Below, in pieces: positions 49,067-57,094 of a DNA stretch of 64,000 nt. The notes beneath the pieces are model-generated. The model was not told the DNA's origin. It did no database searches and worked only from the letters and a program-made list of their open reading frames with translations. A program made the translations under genes and the position numbers. The stretch comes from Bacillota bacterium (GTDB lineage: Bacteria; Bacillota; Bacilli; Paenibacillales; NBRC-103111), in assembly GCA_023388055.1 (NCBI GenBank), contig JAEWGW010000026.1, positions 1 through 64,000 on the forward strand, in the 5' to 3' direction. How positions within the stretch are numbered: the first letter of the stretch is position 1; each line of letters begins with the position of its first letter.

Positions 49067-50263
49067 TTAGGATTGAGGCTGCGCCGCTTGGAGGTATTGC
49101 AGGTTCCGGTCCACCAGAGCAATCCGCTGCTGCACACAGGCGTAGGAGCGGAGCGGATCTTCGGGCGTATGGAGCACATAATCCAGCAGTCTGTCTACCG
49201 TGGTGGAAGCCACATGGCAGCGGGTGTCGGAGGAGGCGTAATACAGGTATACATCTCCATTATCCCGGGCAATCAGGCCGTTGATGAAGACGACGTTGGA
49301 GACATCGCCGATCCGTTCCTCCCCTTCAGGAGCGATCAGATGGCCTGCGGGAGCGTGCAGCAGCTTGGACGGTTCCGCCAGATCTGTCAGGAAGGCGTAG
49401 ACTACATAACGCAGTCCTGCCGCGGTATTGCGTACTCCATGGGCGACATGCAGCCAACCCTTGGCGGTTCTGATGGGGGCAGGGCCTTGGCCGTTTTTGA
49501 CTTCCTTAATGGTATGGTAGTAGCGGCGGTCGATAATGGATTCGGAGGTGATGATGGCGGGATTCATGCTCTCCGACAGACCCCAGCCGATACCGCCTCC
49601 GGAGCCTGCTTCGATGAAGCCGTCCTGGGGCCGGGTGTAGAAAGCATATTGGCCATCGACGAATTCGGGATGCAGCACCACATTCCGCTGCTGTGCGGAG
49701 CCGGTTTTCAGGTCGGGCAGCCGCTCCCAGGTCTTCAGATCCCTGGTCCGGGCGATGCCCGCTTGGGCTACGGCGCTGGAGAGATCCCCCGGTGCGGCGT
49801 CGGGGTCCTTGCGCTCCGTACAGAAAATCCCGTAAATCCAGCCGTCCTCATGGCGGACGAGCCGCATGTCATAGACATTGGTATCAGGCTCCTCCGTCTC
49901 CGGCATCACCACAGGATGGTCCCACAGCCGGAAGCCGTCAATGGGGGAGTCGCTCTCCGCCACAGCGAAGAAGGATTTGCGGTCAACGCCTTCCATGCGG
50001 GCAACGAGATAAAACCTGCCGTCCAGCTCGATGGCTCCCGGATTGAAGGCGGCGTTGACGCCGATCCGCTCCATGAAATAAGGGTTGGTCTTCGGGTTGA
50101 AGTCGTACCGCCAGACTAAGGGTGCATGGGCGCCGGTCAGCACGGGATTGGCGTAACGTTCGAAGATGCCATTTTCGGAGAAAAGGGGCTGGTTTTTACG
50201 TGTGATCAGGGCCTCGTGGCGATGTTGGATCATCTGCTTGCGTTGTTCGAATATGGTGCTCAT
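49067..50263 (-). CDS. GH130 4-O-beta-mannosyl-glucose phosphorylase-like enzyme
   Basis: 398 residues with GH130 landmarks: NPVLTGAHAPLVWRYDFNP, AAFNPGAIELDGRFYLVARM, PDTNVYDMRLVRHEDGWIYG (with the proton-donor Asp) and CTERKDPDA. This pattern is that of the GH130_1 mannosylglucose phosphorylases, which use phosphate to split beta-1,4-mannosyl-glucose into mannose 1-phosphate and glucose. Its partner, cellobiose 2-epimerase, is encoded upstream on the same strand, the known pairing for beta-1,4-mannobiose use. No signal peptide. Start ATG 50263. The two genes are separated by repeat array D rather than by a normal short gap. Confidence 0.85.
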   Translation of the reverse strand: MSTIFEQRKQMIQHRHEALITRKNQPLFSENGIFERYANPVLTGAHAPLVWRYDFNPKTNPYFMERIGVNAAFNPGAIELDGRFYLVARMEGVDRKSFFAVAESDSPIDGFRLWDHPVVMPETEEPDTNVYDMRLVRHEDGWIYGIFCTERKDPDAAPGDLSSAVAQAGIARTRDLKTWERLPDLKTGSAQQRNVVLHPEFVDGQYAFYTRPQDGFIEAGSGGGIGWGLSESMNPAIITSESIIDRRYYHTIKEVKNGQGPAPIRTAKGWLHVAHGVRNTAAGLRYVVYAFLTDLAEPSKLLHAPAGHLIAPEGEERIGDVSNVVFINGLIARDNGDVYLYYASSDTRCHVASTTVDRLLDYVLHTPEDPLRSYACVQQRIALVDRNLQYLQAAQPQS

Positions 50264-50315
50264 GGAATCACAACCTTCATATGAATTGGGTCCGCGGGAT
50301 GATACCCGGCAGGAG

Positions 50316-50591
50316 CTAACGGACAGGAGGGACGTTAATTGGGCTGAAACGCTGCTTTTGGGTGGCTAACGGACTCCATGGACCTTATGTTGCCTGCCGT
50401 GGGTTAGAACAAGGGGAAAAGCGGGCAATAACGGCACTGGAGTCCGTTAGAATTTCAACAGTGCCATAATCAGCAAAATAGCGTCCGTGGAGTCCGTTAG
50501 AGTATGGGATCAGCTAGCACTTGTGGAGTCTGTTGAGTACGGGAGCAGCGATTGGACTGGGGTACATATGGGCGGCAAAGTTGTTGAGTAC
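50316..50591. repeat. Array D: two direct and two inverted TAACGGACTCC units, plus two weaker copies
   Basis: Units beginning CTAACGGAC start at 50316 and 50366 on the plus strand. Inverted units end at 50450 and 50500 (TGGAGTCCGTTAG). Two weaker inverted copies end near 50535 and 50586 (GTTGAGTAC). Spacings are 50, about 62, 50, then 36 and 51 bases. The outer and inner pairs match at 18 and 19 of 24 positions. The array fills the gap between the epimerase and phosphorylase genes and would be transcribed as part of their mRNA. No gene is visible in it. Confidence 0.8.
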
Positions 50592-50639
50592 AGGAGAAGC
50601 GGGTTGTGTCAACGTAATACTGGGCCCACCGGCGCTGCT

Positions 50640-51839
50640 TTATTGGAGGTTAACGCCTTCACGCAGCCGGGTTATAATCTCGAAGCAGGCCCTGCCGTTA
50701 TGGTAGGGGCATTTCCATTCACTAACCTTGGGGTCTTCTTGAGCCGGGGTTCCGGCCCGGTCTGTTTTCCAGAACCATTCTCCGTTGGTTCTGTCCAGCA
50801 GATGGTCCCGTGTGAAGCTCCAGCAGCTGGCCGCCGCTTGCCAGTACCGCTCCTCGCCGGAGAGCTGCCAGGCGTTGACGAAGCCAACAACGGCTTCGGC
50901 TTGGCCCCACCAATGTTTATCTCCGTCCAGCACACCTGCTGCGCCGCCTTCCCACATAACACCACCGTCCGTATCCACACCCTTGCGCAGTACGGCGTCC
51001 GCCATTCCCAGCGCAACCTCCCGGGTGCGGGCGAGAAGCGCCTCATCCCCGAGAACCTCGGCAGCCTCCAGCAGCAGCCAGCTGCCTTCTATATCATGAC
51101 CGTAGGAGATCATATCGGACTTACTGGTCCAATCTTCTTCAAAGAACATCAGGAAATGTTCGTTCTCCCGGTTGACAATATGCTGCAGCGTATCCTCCAG
51201 CAGCCGCCGCAGCTGAGTCTCCAGCCTGCTGCTCCTGCATACCCGGAAGTAATTCGTATACGCTTCCAGAATGTGCAGGTGGGTGTTCATGGTTTTGACC
51301 GCATTCCGGTCCTGCTCGCCCAGACGCAGGCTGTTGTCCCGGGACCAATCCCGGGCAAACACATCCACGTAACCGCTGTGCACCGGGTCAAAGCTTTTTT
51401 CGATAATCTCAAACAGCTCTCCCGCTAAATCCGACAGCTCCGTCCTGTCTGTAGCCAGAATATATTCCGTAATGCCGTAAAGGTAAAAGGCCTGGCCGTA
51501 GATCTGTTTTTTGGTGTCAAGCGGCTGCCCCAGATGATCCACTGTCCAGAAAAGACCAGGATGCAAAGTGTCCCGGAAGCGGGTCTCCAGGTAGTGGAGA
51601 GCCCTGTCGGCCATCATCCGGTATTCCGGGCGGGGCTCGTGGCGGTAGGCCCGGGCAAAGGTCCAGAGAATCCGGGCATGCAGTACAAGGCCTTTGGGCG
51701 CTTGCGGATGAACGGTCATGTTGGAGTCGATGCGGCCGATAAAACCGCCGTTTTTATGATCCTGCGTATGCGTGAGCCAAAACTGCAGAATATTGTCCAA
51801 TTCCGCAGACATCTCCTGCAAAAGCTGTTGGGGCTGCAT
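50640..51839 (-). CDS. Cellobiose 2-epimerase (AGE superfamily)
   Basis: 399 residues, full length for cellobiose 2-epimerases. Alpha6/alpha6-barrel motifs are NGGFIGRIDSNM, KGLVLHARILWTFARAYR, YGQAFYLYGITEYILAT, the His of SYGHDIEGSWLLLEAAE, KHWWGQAEAVVGF and the C-terminal catalytic EWKCPYHNGRACFE. It converts the reducing glucose or mannose of beta-1,4-disaccharides at C2; with the GH130 phosphorylase it would turn mannobiose into mannosyl-glucose and then Man-1-P plus glucose. ATG 51839 follows ACAGGAGGT. A palindrome lies just upstream, and the divergent LacI-type gene is the probable regulator. Confidence 0.92.
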   Translation of the reverse strand: MQPQQLLQEMSAELDNILQFWLTHTQDHKNGGFIGRIDSNMTVHPQAPKGLVLHARILWTFARAYRHEPRPEYRMMADRALHYLETRFRDTLHPGLFWTVDHLGQPLDTKKQIYGQAFYLYGITEYILATDRTELSDLAGELFEIIEKSFDPVHSGYVDVFARDWSRDNSLRLGEQDRNAVKTMNTHLHILEAYTNYFRVCRSSRLETQLRRLLEDTLQHIVNRENEHFLMFFEEDWTSKSDMISYGHDIEGSWLLLEAAEVLGDEALLARTREVALGMADAVLRKGVDTDGGVMWEGGAAGVLDGDKHWWGQAEAVVGFVNAWQLSGEERYWQAAASCWSFTRDHLLDRTNGEWFWKTDRAGTPAQEDPKVSEWKCPYHNGRACFEIITRLREGVNLQ

Positions 51840-51855
51840 AATGGTTTACCTCCTG

Positions 51856-51909
51856 TGTTAGCTAATTGCTATCAGTGTAAACCCGTCATTTTGCTAACGT
51901 CAACGAAAA
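51856..51909. promoter_or_regulatory. Probable LacI-type operators in the divergent promoter
   Basis: TGTTAGC-TAATT-GCTATCA (51856-51874) is a near-perfect inverted repeat directly upstream of the epimerase ribosome site. TTTTGCTAACGTCAACGAAA (from 51889) has a central CG and matching arms as in LacI/cre-type sites. A perfect palindrome GCCTAACGTTAGGC lies inside the regulator gene at 52250-52263 and could act as an auxiliary site. Confidence 0.5.
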
Positions 51910-51992
51910 AGAGGCTAACAAAAATTCTTGTAAACAACTCCTTCATCCTTTAGTATAAGTTGTAGCGAAGCAGAGGGATTATGGGGGTTACC

Positions 51993-53072
51993 ATGGATAA
52001 AAAGGTTAGCATGCAGCAGATTGCGGATATGGTGGGCTTGTCCAAATATGCTGTATCCAAGGCTTTGGCGGGGAAAAGCGGAGTCAGTGCCAAAACCAGG
52101 GAGCGGATTATAGAAGCCGCCACCCAACTGGGGTATTTTAAGCAAAAGAGGCTTCAAAAGCCTGCAGAGGAATATGCTAAATCCGGCTCTGCAGCCTCGG
52201 CCGGTCTCCGGTTAGAGCCAAACAAACGGGCGGTAGTGGCTGTATTGATGCCTAACGTTAGGCTGCAGAATATGGATTCGGGGTTTTGGGGTGTCATTGT
52301 AAATGGAATCGGCTATGCCCTATCCCGTTTGAACCTGGGCATGCTGATTCTGACGGAGCACACGGCGGAGCATCTGCAAACCCTCCTGAAGCCCGAGCGG
52401 CTTCTGGGGGTGATTGGCGTAGGCGAAATCTCCACCTCTATGCTATTGGAAGTACAGCGTCTGGGGTTGCCCTTCGTATTGACAGATCATGAGGATTCCC
52501 TGGTGCCGTCCGATACGGTGTTCGCCTCCAATATGGACAGCATGGCCGCGTTGACCGGACATTTGCTGGCTTTGGGCCACAGAGCCTTCTGGTTTCTGGG
52601 AGATACAGGGTTCTCCAGAAGCTTCACCGACAGGTGGATGGGCTACCGCAAGGCGCTGGAGGAGCAGGGCATCCAGGTGGAGCCGCATACAGATAAGCTG
52701 CCCCTTTCGGGAACCGACAGAGAGGGCAACATCCGCTTGCTGCAGAAGCAATTGGACGGAATGCCGGCTGGACATCCATCCTTGCCTACAGCATGGGTTT
52801 GCGCCAACGACGAGATTGCTATGGCCGCCTTGGCAGTGTTGGAGGAGAAGGGAATCCGGGTTCCGGAGCAGGTGTCCGTTACAGGGTTCGATGATATCGG
52901 AGAGAGCCGTGAGGCCCACGTTCCGCTAACCACCGTCCATGTCAAAAAAGTGCAACTGGGAGAAAGGGCTGTTGCCGCCCTTCTGGACCGTACCCGGAAC
53001 CCGGATAAACCCTTCGAGAAAATCAGCCTGGCTTGCGAGCTGGTTTTTCGCAGCTCCACAGCAGCCCAATAG
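51993..53072 (+). CDS. LacI-family transcriptional regulator
   Basis: 359 residues. The N-terminal HTH and hinge are clear (VSMQQIADMVGLSKYAVSKA then SAKTRERIIEAATQLGYF), followed by a longer than usual linker and a periplasmic-binding-protein-like sensor domain (AVVAVLMPNVRLQNMD, GLPFVLTDHEDSLVPSD, AWVCANDEIAMAALAVLEEK, VTGFDDIGESREA). It should repress the divergent mannobiose genes until a sugar binds. ATG 51993 is preferred over 51981 because GGGGG lies six bases upstream. It is convergent with the glycosyltransferase gene, 19 bases apart. Confidence 0.93.
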   Translation: MDKKVSMQQIADMVGLSKYAVSKALAGKSGVSAKTRERIIEAATQLGYFKQKRLQKPAEEYAKSGSAASAGLRLEPNKRAVVAVLMPNVRLQNMDSGFWGVIVNGIGYALSRLNLGMLILTEHTAEHLQTLLKPERLLGVIGVGEISTSMLLEVQRLGLPFVLTDHEDSLVPSDTVFASNMDSMAALTGHLLALGHRAFWFLGDTGFSRSFTDRWMGYRKALEEQGIQVEPHTDKLPLSGTDREGNIRLLQKQLDGMPAGHPSLPTAWVCANDEIAMAALAVLEEKGIRVPEQVSVTGFDDIGESREAHVPLTTVHVKKVQLGERAVAALLDRTRNPDKPFEKISLACELVFRSSTAAQ

Positions 53073-53091
53073 GAAGTATCCGTTACTAGGT

Positions 53092-53805
53092 TTATTGGAG
53101 TTCAATCATTCGGGCGATGACCTGCTCCTCATACTGGGCTCTGGTAGAGTTGGCTTCCCGCTCCACCTGCTCCATATGCAGGACACTGCTTGCTTGGACA
53201 TGCTTCCTGTACTGCACCGTGCTTTTGTCCATAAAATGAAAATCCGTCCCGGACACCAGCAGCCGGTACCACATATCAAAGTCATGGGTAAACGGAAGCT
53301 TCTCGTTAAACAGTTGGAATTTCACCAGCAGGCTTCTGAACACAACAACGGTGCAGCCGTTGATGGGATTGCCCCAGAGCATGTGGCGGAGAAGCTCAAG
53401 CGTATTGGAAAATTTGGCTGCCGCCGCGGTTTTGATCATCGTCCCGGTTTCATCGATCAGGTCAAAATTGCTGAAGCTCGCCTCTGCCTTGCGTTCTTCC
53501 ATAAACGCAATCTGGCTTTCCAGCTTGTCAGGATAATAAATATCATCCGAGCTAAGCCAGGAGATGTAAGCCCCGCCGGCAAGTCGGATCCCCCTGTTTA
53601 ATGCGCTGGCGGTGCCGCCATTGGGCTTGCGGATGTAACGGATATGTTTGGTGTACGGTTTTATCAGCGGCACATGTTTGGAGGAGCCGTCGTCGATGAC
53701 GATAACTTCTACGTTGGGATAGGTTTGTTGAAGCGCGCTTTCGATAGCCCGGTCTACATACGGACAATTATAGAATGGAATCAGAATGGAAACTTTGGCC
53801 GGCAT
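53092..53805 (-). CDS. Glycosyltransferase family 2
   Basis: 237 residues, a GT-A fold: VSILIPFYNCPYVDRAIESA, EVIVIDDGSS (nucleotide-sugar Asp), PNGGTASALNRGIRLAGGAY, then WLSSDDI (metal-binding D-x-D equivalent) and PFTHDFDMWYRLL with the catalytic Asp region. It has no membrane segment, and transfers a sugar from a nucleotide donor to an unknown acceptor, for example a surface polysaccharide or spore-coat glycoprotein. ATG 53805 follows AAGGAGCG. It stands alone. The divergent small protein at 54045 could be a surface protein, which makes a link possible but unproven. Confidence 0.9.
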   Translation of the reverse strand: MPAKVSILIPFYNCPYVDRAIESALQQTYPNVEVIVIDDGSSKHVPLIKPYTKHIRYIRKPNGGTASALNRGIRLAGGAYISWLSSDDIYYPDKLESQIAFMEERKAEASFSNFDLIDETGTMIKTAAAAKFSNTLELLRHMLWGNPINGCTVVVFRSLLVKFQLFNEKLPFTHDFDMWYRLLVSGTDFHFMDKSTVQYRKHVQASSVLHMEQVEREANSTRAQYEEQVIARMIELQ

Positions 53806-54001
53806 CAGGTCTACGCTCCTTCATGACGGGTCTGGAGCAATTCTGCTGGTACTGCTGCCATTACCGTCGATATGTCCTATTGGTCTATCATATTCCGGGC
53901 TTGTGTGAATGAAACGGGAAGGCTATCCATTTTTCCGTGCGTGTGCGGATTTTTCTGGGTATCCGTTGCATCTGCAGGTTCTTGCACACCCTTGGTGCAT
54001 C

Positions 54002-54022
54002 TTCGAAATATAATATTTCGAA
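54002..54022 (+). promoter_or_regulatory. Perfect 10-1-10 palindrome before the ribosome binding site
   Basis: Arm TTCGAAATAT (54002-54011), centre A, arm ATATTTCGAA (54013-54022). It ends nine bases before the AGGAGGTGA of the next gene. It could be an operator or a 5'-leader hairpin. No T tract follows. Confidence 0.5.
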
Positions 54023-54044
54023 TCCACACCAGGAGGTGATTGTA

Positions 54045-54479
54045 TTGGGTATTTTAATTGATGGAAGAACGTCCCAGAATGCCAGCACTTCCAACTCTAT
54101 TGCCATTCCGATTCTGGTCATCAACACTCCGCAGCTTTTCGGCCAGATTGGCTTGAACGCTGATGGGGCCACAGGCACTCCTCGGGTCCTGTTGACGGGC
54201 ACCATCGCTCTCCAGCTTCCATTGGCATTGGTAGGGATTACCGTCACTGTAGTGAGAGGCACCTTGGCTACCGATCCTGTCGTGTATTCGGCAACCTCTA
54301 CCTTCGATCTTGATGTTCTTGCACCGCAGATCATCACATTCTCCGCAGCTGATTATAATCCGACGCTGACACCGTTGCTGACGTACACTTCTTTTGTTTC
54401 CGCTAACCTCCTGGGCACCATCCGGGTAGGGCCGGAGAATTTCAACGGCATCCTGATTGCCGACGGGCTTAGCGCATAG
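54045..54479 (+). CDS. Possible spore- or cell-surface beta-rich protein
   Basis: 144 residues starting at TTG 54045, with a near-perfect ribosome site AGGAGGTGA five bases upstream. The protein is rich in Thr, Ala, Leu, Ile and Val, almost without Lys or charge, and reads as alternating beta strands (SIAIPILVINTPQLFGQIGL, LALVGITVTVVRGTLATDPV, VVYSATSTFDLDVLAPQIIT). No signal peptide is seen. This composition recalls exosporium or spore-surface proteins of Bacillales, but I cannot name a family. A strong terminator follows, so it is a single-gene unit. Confidence in the gene is good; confidence in the role is low. Confidence 0.7.
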   Translation: MGILIDGRTSQNASTSNSIAIPILVINTPQLFGQIGLNADGATGTPRVLLTGTIALQLPLALVGITVTVVRGTLATDPVVYSATSTFDLDVLAPQIITFSAADYNPTLTPLLTYTSFVSANLLGTIRVGPENFNGILIADGLSA

Positions 54480-54498
54480 TGAGTCCTTGCTGTATAGC

Positions 54499-54533
54499 AA
54501 ACCGGAACCCGGATTAAGGGTGTCCGGTTTTTT
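54499..54533 (+). terminator. Intrinsic terminator
   Basis: AAACCGGA (54499-54506) pairs with TCCGGTTT (54523-54530), continued by CCC/GGG closer to the loop. Six T residues (54528-54533) end it. Confidence 0.9.
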
Positions 54534-54582
54534 GTTTTTGTATTTACGGGAACAAATGTTCTTGGTGAAACATCTTAAATTC

Positions 54583-54632
54583 CCGCATATCAAACTGAAA
54601 AAACCGCATACTAAAAATTTTGGGGGTATGAT
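54583..54632 (+). promoter_or_regulatory. CCGCATA direct repeats at the -35 of the second sugar ABC operon
   Basis: CCGCATA occurs at 54583-54589 and 54604-54610, 21 bases apart, and both copies are followed by an AAA tract. The second copy lies where a -35 should be, 17 bases before TATGAT (54627-54632). This is the classic arrangement for an AraC-type activator touching RNA polymerase. The same pair precedes the AraC regulator gene at 34041. Confidence 0.6.
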
Positions 54633-54720
54633 AGTCTTAAATCACGGAAGGGGAACAGAAATAATTCCAGTCAGGTTCTCCGGAAGCAAGCTTGATTATA
54701 TAAGGGGAGGCTAAATACAA

Positions 54721-56082
54721 ATGGCACTTACCAAAAAAGCGTTAGCAGTATCCGTTTCGGGAGCGATGGCAATATCGCTGGTTCTGACCGCATGCGGCGG
54801 AGATAAATCCTCCGGCTCGGACGTTAGTCCGGCTGCATCCACAGGAGCAACAACGGCGGCCAGCACGGCGCCGAAGAAAAATGTGAGCTTCACCATCGGC
54901 TACGCCACCGGCGACCCGGCATCCAAACAAGCCATGGCAGATGCTGTAGCGGCGTTCACCAAAGCGAATCCCAATATCAAAATTACCGATCTCTCCGAAG
55001 GCGGTATGGCTTCTTACCTGGATTGGCTGAAGACCAAGGATGCCGTCGGCGAATTCCCCGATCTGGTAGAGATGCGCGATACCCAATTGTTCTCCGAAGC
55101 TGGCAAAATCGCCGAGCTTCCCGCCGAATGGCTGAGCCTGTTCTCCGATGCACCGAAGCTGAACGGCAAGAACTGGACGGCGCCTATTGCAGGCACGGCA
55201 CCCCAAGGCATTATCTACAGCAAGAAGGCGTATGCTGATGCCGGAGTGACCGCCGAGCCCAAAACCTACGACGAATTCCTGGCCATCCAAGAGAAGCTGA
55301 AGGCAAAGGGAATCACACCGATCACCTTCGGCGGCAAGGATATTTTCCACTGGGGCTTCTGGATTAATAAATTCTTCATGGACGGCATGCTGGCGGATGA
55401 CCCTAACTGGAACTCCAAACGGACCAAGGGTCAAGCAAGCTTTACGGACGAGGCACCGCTGAAAGCCATGCAGGACTTCACGGATTTGTTCACCAAGGGT
55501 TATGTGGAAAAGGGCTTCTTGAGCACGGCGGACAATCAGACGGCCTCCATGCTGGTAACCGGCAAAGCCGCCCAATTGTTCTCGGGACCGTGGATGTTCT
55601 CCCAGATCAGCCAAGCTGATCCCAAGTTCGACTACGGCTGGTACCCTGTGCCGGACCGCAAGGGCAGAGTGATTGTCAACGGTCTGAACACCCTTCAGGG
55701 CTGGTCCATCTCCACCAAGGCCAATGGCGATGCCGACAAAAAAGCGGCGATTACGGAATTTGTAAAGTTCTTCTTTTCCAAGGACCAATACACCAAATAT
55801 ATGAAGTCTGTTAACGGCATTCCGACCACCAAGGAAGCGATTACCTATGAGGCCGTTCCCCAAATGCAGCGGGTGCTGGAGGTTATGAATGACAGCAAAA
55901 CCATCAAGAGCCTGCAGATCAACTCCTTCTGGGGAGAAAATCAAATGCCGCCCCAATGGCGCAACTGGTTCTACAAGATGGCTCAGGAATGGCTGACCAA
56001 GGGCGACTTCAGCGTGGAATATTTGAAGAAGGCCGATGCTGAGTGGGATGCCAATATCAAGGCGAACGCAGCGGGAAAATAA
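54721..56082 (+). CDS. Extracellular sugar-binding lipoprotein, MalE-type family 1
   Basis: 453 residues. Signal peptide with lipobox LTAC (Cys near 25), Ser/Ala/Thr linker, then a two-lobed family-1 binding domain: FTKANPNIKITDLSEGG, GTAPQGIIYSKKAYADAGV, TYDEFLAIQEKLKAKGITPI, FSGPWMFSQISQADPKFDYG and NGIPTTKEAI. It binds an oligosaccharide for the two permeases downstream. The ATG lies after a weak site (AAGGGGAGGC region). A stem-loop follows its stop. Codon use and sequence are like other Paenibacillus sugar-binding proteins, with many Lys and Asp residues. Confidence 0.92.
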   Translation: MALTKKALAVSVSGAMAISLVLTACGGDKSSGSDVSPAASTGATTAASTAPKKNVSFTIGYATGDPASKQAMADAVAAFTKANPNIKITDLSEGGMASYLDWLKTKDAVGEFPDLVEMRDTQLFSEAGKIAELPAEWLSLFSDAPKLNGKNWTAPIAGTAPQGIIYSKKAYADAGVTAEPKTYDEFLAIQEKLKAKGITPITFGGKDIFHWGFWINKFFMDGMLADDPNWNSKRTKGQASFTDEAPLKAMQDFTDLFTKGYVEKGFLSTADNQTASMLVTGKAAQLFSGPWMFSQISQADPKFDYGWYPVPDRKGRVIVNGLNTLQGWSISTKANGDADKKAAITEFVKFFFSKDQYTKYMKSVNGIPTTKEAITYEAVPQMQRVLEVMNDSKTIKSLQINSFWGENQMPPQWRNWFYKMAQEWLTKGDFSVEYLKKADAEWDANIKANAAGK

Positions 56083-56091
56083 GATAAACAG

Positions 56092-56138
56092 GGAATGGGG
56101 CAACCTTCCAGGCAAACCCGGGCAAGGCTGCCCCTTCC
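56092..56138 (+). other. Intercistronic stem-loop between binding-protein and permease genes
   Basis: GGAATGGGGCAACCTT (56092-56107) pairs with AAGGCTGCCCCTTCC (56124-56138), with two small irregularities. The tail is only weakly T-rich. It probably lowers read-through or protects the binding-protein mRNA, giving more binding protein than permease. Confidence 0.55.
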
Positions 56139-56166
56139 TTAAATTGCTGTTCTTAGGAGTGAGAGT

Positions 56167-57093
56167 ATGGCAAATACAGAGACCATTCAAGCTGCAACAA
56201 CCCGGGCGGTGTCCAAAAAGAAAAAGTGGCCTGCTTTCTCGATATTGTTCATTCTGCCTTCCTTTATCTTGTATACCTTGTTCGTGATTTATCCGACCTT
56301 AAACAGCTTTAATCTGAGCTTCACCAACTGGGATGGGGTTAGCGACACCATTCATTACATCGGCTTTGATAATTTTGTGGAGATGTTCCACAGTGAGCGT
56401 GTCTATAATGCCTTGAAAAATACATTGATTATCTCCATCTCCCTGGTGGTGCTGGAGAATATTCTGGCCATTATGCTGGCGATGCTGGTGGATCAGGTGA
56501 AGTGGTTCAAGAATCTCTTCCGCAGTATTTTTTATTTCCCGGTGCTGCTGAGCGGCATTGTAATGGGCTTTGTATGGGCCATCATTTTCAACTACAACTT
56601 CGGTGTCATCAACCAGCTTCTGGAGCGGATCGGGCTGGAGAGCTTGAAGGTGGACTGGCTGGGCAGCCCCAAATATGCTCTGTTGGCCATTATTATCACC
56701 ACCGTCTGGAAAGGCGCCGGCTATTATATGATTATTTATCTGGCCGGTCTTCAGGGTATTCCCCCCGAGCTTCATGAGGCTGCTGCTATTGACGGAGCCA
56801 ACGGCTGGCAGCAATTCCGGCATGTAACCTTCCCTCTGCTGGCAGGGGCCATGACGGTATCCGTAATGCTTTCGATGATCAGCGCTTTGAAAATTTTCGA
56901 CCAGATTGCCGTTATGACGGACGGGGGACCGGGCTTCGCAACGGAAACCCTCACGTATATCGTGTACAAGGTGGGCTTCGGTGAGCTGCGTCAGGGCTAC
57001 GGCACCGCATTGTCTCTGGTACTATTCGTCCTGATTCTCGTCGTATCCTTAATTCAGGCCAAGTTGCTGCGGCAGCGGGAGGTGCAGATGTAA
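56167..57093 (+). CDS. Sugar ABC transporter permease, MalF/UgpA type
   Basis: 308 residues, six membrane spans. FILPSFILYTLFVIYPTLNS and FNLSFTNWDGV form the first span and loop. The EAA loop is ELHEAAAIDGANGWQQFRHV then TFPLL. FDQIAVMTDGGPGFATETLT is a conserved C-terminal region. ATG 56167 follows TAGGAGTGAGAGT. The partner permease starts one base after its stop. Together with the binding protein it imports a sugar, using a shared ATPase encoded elsewhere. Confidence 0.93.
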   Translation: MANTETIQAATTRAVSKKKKWPAFSILFILPSFILYTLFVIYPTLNSFNLSFTNWDGVSDTIHYIGFDNFVEMFHSERVYNALKNTLIISISLVVLENILAIMLAMLVDQVKWFKNLFRSIFYFPVLLSGIVMGFVWAIIFNYNFGVINQLLERIGLESLKVDWLGSPKYALLAIIITTVWKGAGYYMIIYLAGLQGIPPELHEAAAIDGANGWQQFRHVTFPLLAGAMTVSVMLSMISALKIFDQIAVMTDGGPGFATETLTYIVYKVGFGELRQGYGTALSLVLFVLILVVSLIQAKLLRQREVQM

Positions 57094-57094
57094 G

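Noticed and set aside
49073..50119. Plus-strand frame of 348 codons opposite the GH130 gene
   Set aside because: Antisense to a gene with all GH130 motifs; no initiation site.
54742..56190. Minus-strand frame of 482 codons opposite the sugar-binding protein gene
   Set aside because: Antisense to an unmistakable lipoprotein gene; low-complexity translation and no start signals.
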